This document shows positions 48,701-61,000 of a stretch of 64,000 bases of DNA, piece by piece. Within the stretch, counting starts at the first letter, position 1. The number at the start of each line of letters is the position of its first letter. Below the pieces are notes generated by a model. The model did no database searches. It was not told where the DNA came from and saw only the letters and a list, made by a program, of their open reading frames with translations. Source of the DNA: Brachypterus glaber (Eukaryota; Arthropoda; Insecta; Coleoptera; Kateretidae); the NCBI GenBank assembly GCA_958510825.1, contig OY294044.1:44367851-44431850 (forward strand), in the 5' to 3' direction. The translations under genes and the position numbers were made by a program.

Positions 48701-51700
48701 TACCCTGTAAAACCTTGTAACCCTGTGTAAAATTTTTTAAATAAAAAAAAACAAATTTTTGTGTCCATGAAAGTTTTTTATTCTTTGTCGCGCGCGTGTG
48801 ACCACCGTCCAGAAAGTTAAAAGTTATTTGGCATAGCTCTAATAAGTAGAAAATCAAACTGCTTAGTTTTTCTAGTATATTGAACTTTATTTTTATTGAT
48901 TGATTTTTTTCTACATTGGAATCGTAAATAACTTTAAAGACTGTGCTGAAATGAATAAAATAAACGTACAAAGTGCAATTCGTTGTAAATTTAATGTGGA
49001 AATCTCCCTCAAAAAACGCAAACTTGTATCTCTGTTTCTATGTAAATTCAACGTTTTCGTACTTAAAACGCTTTAAATATTTACCAGATTCTTTAACAAA
49101 GCGCAATTTTACTTTCAAGTTGATGCAATCTATTTCATTTCAAAATCCACCAATATATAAATAATGAACGTCGAAGTTTATAGAATACCTAAACCCGAAA
49201 CCAAAAAAAAACTTTCCCAAATTGATTTATATTGAAGTTTTTTGTACTGATGTTCTCTACCTAGACATATTCATAAAAATATAATTTTAATTGGTTTACT
49301 TTAAGATTACTGGTTACATTTCCTTAGCTGGTAAATTTTACATTTATTATATTGAAAAATTTATAATTTATATTAATATTATGACAAATGAAAACATGCC
49401 AGATGTCAAGTGAATATGGCCCAAAAATTAAATACAGTGGACTCGGCTAATTGTGACATAGGTTTCTTGATTTCACATAATAATCGTTTGTAATATTAAA
49501 GTCGCTTAAAAAATACAGCTTTATTTGCAAGCAACAATTCAGGTAACCCATAATAGGCCGTTATATAGTTAAATTAATAATATTATATACAAGGTGTTTT
49601 TCGCTTTATTCCAAGGTGTCACAATTAAAATAAGAAAAGTTTAATTGTGACACATTTTGGTTTTAACTGTGACATCTGATTAAATAACGTGCACATGCTT
49701 CAAAATAATTTAAAACTTTAATATTGTCTATAATATTGACTTATTCTAAAGGTAAAAATAATAATTATACCTATATGAATACTGTTAAATTTTTTAAAAG
49801 AATATACCTTATATGTATAAATAATATTCAGGATTTTTGAATAAAATGTGTTTATAATAGAAATATATAATAATAACTCGTAACAACTATGTAGGTAAAT
49901 TATAAATGCAAATAAAATCATCCTTATGTTCATAGGTCTGTTATGTTACATGAAACACCAATACAGATTCTACTTCCACGCCTAAATCGATGGTTCTGCC
50001 TGGTTTATTTTGCTTTGATGCAGGACGGTTTTTCCACCCTTTAATGCGCGATATTAAAGTTGTCCTAGGTACATTATATACTTTAGATGCCTTTTTAACT
50101 GAATATAGCTTCCTATTAATAGCTTCAATTGCTGTATTTACATCCTCCAGTGAGTATGTTTTATTTTATTTAGTTTAGATTTCTGTTTACGTTTAGTCAT
50201 TTTTATAAGATTCTAAAAAACGGCATTTTTTACTTAAACATTTTGTATCTTGGTTTATTTTAATTGTAAATTGTCATGTCACAATTAAAAAAGTTTGGGT
50301 GTCACAATTAAAACACATAAATTTTTGAGAATATAAATGTGACATACGCTACAAAACATAGGTTTGATATTTTAAGGGTATGAAATATAATATGTTTTGT
50401 AACTTATCTAATAATGGTTATTCCCTTCAAATTTTAGCTCAATATCTCTATAAATAAAAAAGCTACTAAATTTATAACAAAACTATATGTAATTATGTTT
50501 TTTTACAAAAAAAATTTCGACTTGCCAAATCTCTCTAAATCACTTGCCGATGTCAACAATTTTCTGGAAGTAGGTTTAATATCAAATACTTAAAATCTGG
50601 TATTAGATCAAACGTAGTTGACGCGTATTTCAAATAAATAAAAAGTGTCACAGTTAGCCGCCTGTCACAATTAGCCTAGTCCACTGTATTCCATTCTTAC
50701 CAAAATGCCTAGGATTTAATAAGTAACAAAATTACTTACTATGGCAGGGTGTGGAGTACTATCGTCACTATCTTCACTAGTAGTGGGCTCTTGTCCCGGA
50801 GCTGGAGGACTATTGCCCCTTCCTTGAGGATGTTGAGGCGACGTACCATATTGCCCCATAGGTGGCGGCTGACCGTGACTCATCATCATCTGTTGATGTT
50901 GTTGCTGTTGCTGCTGAGCGTGTTGTTGTTGCGCATGCTGTTGTTGTTGTTGCTGGATCATTAGCAACTGATTATTATGCTGCTGTTGTTGGCTAGGACT
51001 CATGGCGTAGTTCGGTTGAGGGCTAAAAAAGGAATAAATTATATAACAATTTGACTTACTCAGATAAAATAGTATATTATGATCCAAGGACGAGAAATAA
51101 TGTTTCTCGGTCACGCCTTGATTCATAACTGAGTAAGACCGAGATTTATTTCTCGTACGTGTATCATACGCTATTTTTTATTCGCTTGTAAACATAGTTT
51201 TGACAAAAAAACTAAAAATAATAAGTAAAATTAGTTTTAATTTGGTTATGTCAGTTATCTGACAATTTTCCATAAGGGACCGCAAAAGACAAACACAACC
51301 GCTATGCATTTTTCGATAAGAACTTTGGTGGGTTGCAGACCACCAAAATAAAACAAAAGACAAACTCTTAACAAAAGTGTCACTTTTAACTTAACAGTTC
51401 TAATCGAAAAATGTCGCAATAATTAAAATTGGTAAATCTATAACCCTCTGAACAAGGACTTGATGTTGGCTTAACTACTAATACTGTAAAACTAACTTAC
51501 GCGCTGTAATTTAGCAAATTCAATTTAAATAAAAAGTCCAAAAAGTTAATTCCATGTGATTTTTTAATCGCGGGCAATGCCTAGAAAGTAATATATGGAC
51601 ATTAGACAGTATAGTATTTCTACAGCTACTATTCTATTCCATGTTATTGTGATTATTGCTGTTAATGCCTAGTAACTCATATATGGACACTAGGCAATAT

Positions 51701-52020
51701 AGTATTTCTAGCTACTATTCTATTCCATGTTATTGTGATTATCGCTGTTAATGCCTAATAACCATTAGGAGGCATTCATATACGAATTTGGGTGTGAGTT
51801 CCTTAAAGTTAAATTTTCGAAAATAAATTGAAATTACCTATGGTACGAAGAATTCACCATCCCATGGTCGGGCCCCGATAAATACAGTGGCTGTTGATAC
51901 CCCCCGGTGGGGTCGTGCATACCCATGGCATCTTGTTGTTGGTTCATCTGTTGCGACATTTGCTGCATACCCTGCATCGGAGGTTGGTAGTGTTCCGTGT
52001 GGTTTTGCTGTTGTTGTTGT

Positions 52021-52077
<57 letters not shown>

Positions 52078-55000
52078 GGGTTTATGGCGGGAATATCGAA
52101 CTCTTCGTCACCGAAATTCGGCGTATGAAATGTCTGCAAATAAATAGAAATAGTAAGATTGGGTGCAAAATGTGTGGGGTTAGTCAACAAAGAACTATTT
52201 ATTCACTGCCCGAGTATCAACTGTTAGCAACACTTAGATTTGGATGTTATGGTAGGCAATACATTTTGCCTTAAGAAATCATCCAGCTTCCAAGGACATC
52301 GATTATGAGTTTTGTCACAAATATTAGTAATTTATTGTGACCATAACCATAAGTGTGGCGAAAGAACTGTTGGTTGCAGTTGGTCGGTCTACCATGGTAG
52401 ACCGACCAAGTGTAAAGTTTTTAAGATCAGCTAAGATCTGTCAACAGAAAATTATCAGAATTATTTTTTTTCTTATAAAAATTATGTTATCCTAACTTTA
52501 TTAGTTTATACGTGGAATGATAAAATCTAATTAAATGTTTGAAAGGAAAATTTAGGAAACAAAAGGGGTTTCAATTTGAAATTAAAGAGCAGCTAGGAAA
52601 ACGAAAAGGGGAAAATATAAAATAAACCTTTTCATTCAGAATGTTTTTTGCCGATTCATTTCTCAATTTAAAGAAACAAACTTGGCAAAACTAACTATAG
52701 TTATATATAGAGGAAATTAAAACTTTTCTTGTTGTATAGTATAAAACTGTTTTATTTTCCCATACACTTCGGGAAAATACATAAACAACTCAAATTATTT
52801 ACTATAAAATATCCCTAATGATAAATATATAAATATGAAAAATTAAAGAAAAATAAATTACCAGATATATTTTTTACGTAATTTTGGGCGCTTGGATAAT
52901 GGATAAGCTCGCTGATCCATACACTTTTTCAAAAAAAGCAAACAAGAATATTGGACAAGCTAGCTCGAGCTCGAGATCTAAAAAGTCCAAATGAGAAATC
53001 CTGTGGGTGTTTTCCTCCACAAAAAAGATATGGTACTTTAGGATAACCTAGATGGTTAAATTTAGGAATATACTTAGTTACCAAGGGCACCGATGGATTT
53101 ACGGAAAAAGACTAGACATGACAATTTTAAGTGTGAGCCTTAAAATATTCCATGTCATAATGGGTCAAAAAATAAACTTTTAATTTTATTAAAATTTAGT
53201 GTTTTCTACTATTTGACAAACTACATATCGTCGGGTTAGAGTGTTACAACTCCACTTTTGGACGAATTGTCGTTCAAAATAGGACACTTTTACACAATCT
53301 GCAAAAAACAGGAAACTCTAACCTTTTCCCAAATATAACTTTTTCCATGATGCTAGTCGAAAAGCTGCAAACTCCGCCACTTCCAGAAATTATTGCAAAG
53401 TTGTCTATTTTTAAAATGATTTCTTTTTGATGTTGAAGACAGTATTTTGTTTTCATTTTCTAAAATAAAAAGCTTTGCAATAATTGCTTTATTTTTTGAA
53501 AAAACTTTACCTAAACCTTCCAACTCCTTGATGGAGATTTGTCTCAAAGGTAGAAAACCTGACATCTCCTTCTTAATTCAATAAAAATCAAGCCCAAATT
53601 AATTTTTTTTAGTTGATAGTTATTTTGTTATACAATAATTATAGAAATAATTATAAGGTTTTTTTATCTCCTGTAAAGTTTGGTCAAAAGGAGTTATCGG
53701 GTTAGCACTCTGCCGACGATATGTTTCTTATACCAGTTTTTTTAAAGTTGATTTGTTAGGCTTTTATACAGTATTACTAATTAAACACACCTCGGGCGAA
53801 GAAAGGGAATTTTTTTTACATACCTATTTTAAAAGGGAAATATATCCGCATGAAAAACATCGACAGATTAAAAATGAAAGGGAAAAGAAGTACACCTTAA
53901 GATGGATTAAAGTATATTTGATTCTTAATTTTATAACTATTTTTTTTTTAGTGTACGCATTAAATAAGTCAAAATTTATGAACCATCGTCACGTAACTAT
54001 AAAAAAAAATATGTAGCGCAATAAACTAATTTACTACATTTTATTCCTCTCAAATTGATTTTAAATTGGCGCGCAAATTACCCAAAGAAAAGTCAGGAAA
54101 ATCTCGGGACTCAGAGTTTTAAGTCGATCCGCGCGCCGCCAGACGGTGACCTATGAAACTAACTTTAATAGAGTTGGGCCTGAATAGCCGTTGTATGTAA
54201 TTTATTTGACAGCCAAGAAATATGGGCCATAACTTTGTATGAAAATAAAGAAGAATTATATGAACATTATAAATCAGCTTATACTCATTTTTATTATACC
54301 CGACGAATTTATTGTTTTTACTAATTAAATACAATGAATATTTTAGACGATTTTTTAAATTTATTTAATAGTTATTTATGATAGAAGTACTAATACTGTG
54401 GCTTTTATTATACTCTTTACGGTTCTATAGGCTTCTGGCTGCTATTATTTTAGCAAGCGCTATTTGACAGACTGGAAGTTTTGACGAATTTTTAAAAATT
54501 ATCCCCCCAAAAAGAAAACAGGAAGTCGGATTAAAGTAATTGTTTAGGGGATCTTTCTACCTTCAAATTTGAAAGATATTTTGTTTTTAAACATTTTTCT
54601 TATAGACTTAGAAAGAAAAAAGACATCATTGTGAAATTTTGTAGGTATATTTATTTATATTTAAGGAATACAAAAAAAAAATGATTTTGAAAGTGCAATT
54701 TTTTTGCAATATTTTTTTTTAAACATCAACGGTGGTCGCCATGATTCCGACCGTTTCGATGGACTTAAAAAAAAGGGGTATTATTCAGTTTTGAAGTCGC
54801 TATAGCCCTACCTAGAAGAATTTTTTTTGGCCAAAAAATAACAAAATTATTTAAAAAAATTTGAAAAACGTCCGCCATTTTGTTATTTTTATACTGAATA
54901 ATATCCCGTTTTTTTTTTCAGTCGATCCAAACGGCCGGAATTTTAGCGAACACCGTTTTTAATGAAAAAAAAAACAATATGGCATAAAAATGACACTTTA

Positions 55001-58000
55001 AAATTTAAAAATATTTTTTTGTATTCTTTAAATGTGTTTGTGTTTGCTCTTTATATGCACAATGGGTTTAAACAAAAATGTATCAAAATTTTTGAAATAA
55101 AAGATAATTTTTTTTAATATGAATTATGAATTATGCAAGTCAAATGACGTATCATAGTTGCTTTCCAATTTTAAAAATTTTCAAAATTTTGGAAAGCCTT
55201 GTATTCGTGCAAAAATTTTCAATTTTTTTTTGCGTAAAATTGTCGGTTGATCTTTCGGTAGATCGATCGGTCGGTCGATCGTTCTGTCCGGGAAATCTAT
55301 AGACTTGAAATTTGGCATACAGGTATGTTACCAAAGGTTCTCGCTCGGGATTGTTTTTGGTAAATATTGGTGTGTGGTAAGGGGGGCAAATAGGATAAAT
55401 ACAATAATTTTTCACAAAAATTTGAAAATTGCTGTATAGGGGTTTTTGAGGTTGCTGAAATCGAATATGATAATATTTTTTTTTTAACTTCACCCCCACG
55501 GGGGTGAGGGGGTAAATATTTTTAAATATTTTCAATATTTTCGTCAAAATTGGTATATAGGGGTTTGTGGGGACGACGAAACTGAGTTTATAACATTTTT
55601 ACAATTCCACCTCCTAAGGGGTGGGGGTAGTTTTTGTGAAAGTTGGTAAATAGGGGGTTTTGACGTTGCTGAAAGTAAATCTCATAATAAAAAAATTCCA
55701 ACTTCACCCCCTGAAGGGTGGGGGGAAGTTTTCGTGAAAACTGGTATAAAGGGGTTTTTGAGGTAGCTAAAAGTGAATCTGATAATAAAAAATTCTAACC
55801 CAACCCACTGGAAGGTGGGGGTTAGTTTTAGTGAAAATTTGTATAGTGGGGTTTTTGAAGTTGCTGAAAGTGAATCTGATAATAAAAAATCCATTTAACG
55901 CAGGGAGGTAAAAATGAGAAAGCGATTTTACTGGGCAGTGTATTTTTTTTTTCGTTGCAAAATAAAATTATTTGCAATAAAAGGTTAACGTTTTTATGTA
56001 TTTTGCGTTTTAAATAATTGCGTATTTAGGAAAATGCAATATTACTATCCACTATAAAGAGTAGTTTTGGAGAGGCGATTGCAAAAACAAATCTGGGCCA
56101 CTCCTGGGTCCAAGCTGTGTCTATATTCCATCGATATGAAAATTTTAGGCCAATCAAGTCCTTATAAAGTAACACTGGCGACATATAACTGGAAAGTATG
56201 CTGAAGGATCTTTGTATATGAGAAATTTTCTTTGTCGTGACAGTGTTTTATACTTGTTTCTTATTACTAGAAAAAATATCAGATAAGCCATTAATAAAAC
56301 GATGACAGCTATTATTAGAGAAAAATTGTTTTGCTTTACTGGGGAGATTTATTTTTAGATAAACACACAATGAATACTCTCTTTATATTAATATATTTTA
56401 ATGGGAAATTAAAATTAAAAAAAATCCATTTAAACCTGAATTATGAGTTAAGTAGCTATTTTTTTAATTTAATTGTACTTAATATAATAATCACTTTATG
56501 GATAATTACATATTTAAGATTTTTTGACATTCTAAAGAGGTGAGTATGAACCCATATAAAATATGCCATATAATTTTATGCACATTAAAACTTAAAACAT
56601 AATCTTTCTAATGTAGACTATAAAGTATTACTTTCAAAAAATTTTAATTACAATAGTTTTATTACGGTATGAAAAAATGTTTCAGTAGGTACTAAAACTA
56701 AAATATTTAATATAAATAATCATAATTAAACTGGTTTTGCCATGTTAAAATTTATTAGCTACTTTATAGGTTTAATATTATTAATTATATTTTGGCACAC
56801 AACCGAATAATAGTTAAATATGAGCTAACGATAACCTAATATTTTAATATATGCGAACATATCGCACTGCACCCATGGGGCAAGATTGTTTTAATATAGA
56901 GGGCAGGGCAATTCCAGGGATTCATATTTACTAATCGCGTAACCATATCACTAGGACAGAAAAACGCTTTTTTTACAGCATCCCTAAAGCCGTTTTAAAT
57001 TTCACTTTTACTTTAAATATTTATTTTTTCAAATTGAGAATACATTCCATTTACCAAGTGGAAATATAACTTCCAAATATTTATTTGGCAACCTTGTGAG
57101 TTGTCTAAAAAGTTATTTAACAATGGTCAATAATGATAATGATCTACAATAAGAAGAAGTAGAGAAATAAAAAGCAGGAGAAACAGGAGAGGAAGAAGAG
57201 TAAGAAGAATATCTTTTTTAATACTGAGACAGAAGATATGACCCAGGCACCTATGTCAAAAACTGTAAAAACATAGGGAATAAGGATAGGGTAAATCACT
57301 TTTTGGTATTAACAGTTTTTCGTTTTTTTATCGCTTAAAATACTAATTTAATCGAAAATAATTTTTTAATACCTAAATAAATAAAATTGTTGATCTTATA
57401 CTACCCTCATCTTGCCCCATGCTCTCCTACACTACCACACCATATAATAGGTAAATTTTTTCTCTTGGATGTTATAAACAATCCTTAGTTAAAGTCTTTT
57501 CAGTAACATTGATATTTTTATAAAGAACTCATATATTTTCTACTTCACAGGGTAAATTGCTACTTCAAAAAATACATTAAAAACAAACCGTTTTTCTTCT
57601 CGTAACATATTACCGAGCAAGCTTTTTATTGTAAGTAATATATGTGCCATTAAGATTTATCAAAAGGCCAGCTTTTATCTGCTTTTTTATTTATAGAATT
57701 CCCTTTTCAAAGCTACTTCATTTTCCTTTTATGTTTACTTTTTAAGCTTTTTTTTTTTCTTTTTTAATGTGAAATTATATAGAAAATATTCAACTATTAT
57801 TAGAAATAACTAGCTGCGTGCATTTTAAAGCAGACTATGATTACACCTATATACAGAACTTTAAAATATATTTTTACTAGCGTCAATAATTTTAAGGAAC
57901 TAAATAATTTATTTAATAACTCGGGGCGCGCGAAACGGTTTTTTGCTCCAAAAATTTTTCTACGTAACCTTCTTGTGGTTTTATTTCTAGAATAGTTTTC

Positions 58001-61000
58001 CTCAGATAAAAATGCATAAAAAGGTACTTTTGTAGTAATACTGTAGGACTAACCGTTTTCGAGAAAAATTAATTGAAAGGAAAAATTTCACGTTTCGAGG
58101 ACAGAAAATTAAAAACTAAAATACTGAAAACTAGGTATGAAACCTCGGCATTCTGACTCGGTCAAATAGCATCTCTCAAGTTAGAAATGGTTCATTTTCT
58201 TATCAGGTTATACTGGAAATTCAATAAAACTTGCAGTAACTCGTACCTCTGCTGCTTTCATCCGCCTGAAGCTCCGAATTACACGAGTCGCACCCGAACT
58301 AGTATGATCTTCGCTTTTTACCAAACACTCGCAACTGAGTCAATGCAGGTTTTATTGAATTTCCAGCATAGAAATATACTACTTCTAGACTTTTACGCTT
58401 TTCCATATTATTTAGAACATCCCCTGTATATTATTATAAAATTCATAATCATGCTGAGTTAACTTAATAATATAGGTCCGCCATATTTTATATTTTAATC
58501 TCTTAATAGGTTTTAAATTATGTATACCTTGTAGTAATTTAAAAAACAAAAAATAAATGATGGGCATTAATTTGATTTAGGGTGGTCTCTGAAGAAAAAC
58601 AATTTGAAGACAAAAGAGCCATCAATAAATTGATTTTAAACTAGTACATCAACATATAACTCTTAAATGCAAGTTCATAATATGATAAAAATGACAGTGG
58701 AGCTGCAAGTTTGGTTCAATGTCCAACACCAAGGTAACTTTTAGAACCAGAGGCGTAGGTATACTACAAAATAAGTAATAAAAAAATATGTGTAACATCT
58801 GTTCCTTTAGGTATTTATGCAACTATAATAAAAGGAAGAGCATGAGCTGAAGTCGTTTGCATACAGGGGTGTAGCATAAAGTGGCTGGGAAGACAGCCGC
58901 TAATTTCCTTATTCAAGTATTCACAATCGATGTTAGCGCCAAAGGCAGTTTTTTTAGAATTGTCACGTATTTCACCTCAGATTTTTAAAATCACTTAGGT
59001 AGCTGAGTGTGTCAGATACGACAGGATCAGGTTGCAAGTCTTTGAAACTCAAAGACTCAACCAAGAGGAACTAAGAGATCTCCCCTGGGCCAATATCCTG
59101 ACCTTTATTGAAAGGACGGGCAGGTTCAAGGAGGACTCAAATTAGTAAATGGCTGGGATCGCCTGGGTGTGACAAAAAGGGCTATAAATGGCCTAGTTGT
59201 CCGGCTTTGGCCAATCCAAAAATTTACTACTGCTACTAAAATCACTTAAGTTTTCGAATTTCCCAGCCACCTCAGTATTTGACATGCAAATATTTTTATA
59301 AAAATCCCATGAATCAAAAAAAAAAACAAAAGTTTTGGGTTAATTTTGGACCTTTTTATTCGTCACTTCTCAGTACACTTTACGTTTCATCATATATTAT
59401 GACTTTCTCAAAAGCTAAAATACAACGGGATAATTTATTACTTAAATTATATAGAAAATACAAAAAAAAATTGTTTAAAAAATTAGTGAACCTAACCTCA
59501 AAAACTTACCAGCTAATTTGTGGACATTCTATATATTCCGAACATACCATGGAACTCATTAGACAATTAAAATTATAAACAGTTACATTTAAAAACAATT
59601 ATATGTCCATTTCCCGATCAATTAGATCGAGATTTTATCAATAAAAAATTATACAAAAGTGCTGCCGTGCTGCCAAGAGAAGAGATGTCGGGGGGGTTGT
59701 TCCAGTTACAAATCAGAACCAAAAAATTATTACTAAAAGAACGAGGGTTGTTGGCAATTCAAAAGCAAATAAAACTATTACTAATAGAACGATATTTTAT
59801 AAAAATTATTAATTATAATCGTTACATTACATTCTGGTAAGTTCCAAATTTTGTTGTTTTTCAGGGCTAGCAGTTTCTAAAAATTCGAAAGGCTAATTAT
59901 CTTATGAAACTTCGACAAAATGTTCATCTTAAACTACATAATTAATGTAATACCTCCTATTTAATATATAGATTCATTTAATTCCATGTTAATTAGTTAA
60001 GTACCTTTTTTGCAGTTTTTCAGGTTTCTTGCCTATCTGGGTGGTCTAATGTCGTATTCCATAAATAAGTAATAGTTGTTAAGATTCAGTTTATAACTTT
60101 TTTTTTCTTTCATCTCGAATAGGAATTAAATTAAAACTGCGGACTGGTAATAAAATATTTGTATTTAATGTTATTGGCATTTTTATGGAAATTGACTTTT
60201 TTACGTTTACGTTTTATGGCCGTTTAAAAGACTTTAAAAACAGATAAAAGTTTCTTTTATTATTTCGGCTAAACTTTTTCTTAATTATTTTGATTGCTTT
60301 TATGCTTTTAATCACGTAAAACTAATTAAAAATAAAAGTTTTTATTAAGCTGAAGTCTTTAGTTTGAAGAGCTTCTTATCTCTTGATTAGATAAATATTA
60401 GTTTGTTTTATTTTTATGTGGGACCTGCCAAAGTGATATGAGTGAGTGTCCCACCTAAGGCGAATTGGTGGTTTATTGATTATAATCAATAATTATAATA
60501 ATTATTAGACATTTTAAATTAAATTCAGAAAGCAAACTACAAGTGAGACTAAACAAACATTTTCTACTAGCTTTTTTAATTTTAATAAAAATTTAGTATG
60601 GCTCAAATTGCAGGGTGACACAGGTTTTGCAAATTTTCGTGTCGTGATTTTTCCCTGATCTCCCTGATTAAAATTTAGAATTTTCCCTGATTTCAGTACA
60701 CACAAAAAAGTTTTTAGAACCAATATGCGCAAACAATTGAAACATACTGTTACGTTTTTGAGTTTTGATTTGTTGTATTTTTTTTATTTTTTTTTTCTGT
60801 AAAATGGGTAGATTGATTGGTAAAACTTTTTGAATGAATCTGACATATTGGAAAGAAAAAGGCAACTTTAGTTTGTAAATACAAGATTTTTATTAGTTGC
60901 GCCTTCGCCAAAATTGAAAATAAGTGATTATACACGGTGTTTGCAGCCTTATGGCATATATTAAAGGAGATGATCACAAAACATGAAAAACTAACAGGAA

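Noticed and set aside
51887..52274. Poly-Leu and poly-Ala open frames on the + strand
   Set aside because: They are antisense translations of the CAG tract in the TOX exon; the - strand frame has splice sites and conserved TOX sequence.
59279..59578. 99-codon ORF
   Set aside because: AT-driven Lys/Leu/Tyr composition, no motif, inside an intron; the preceding LINE stub ends before it.
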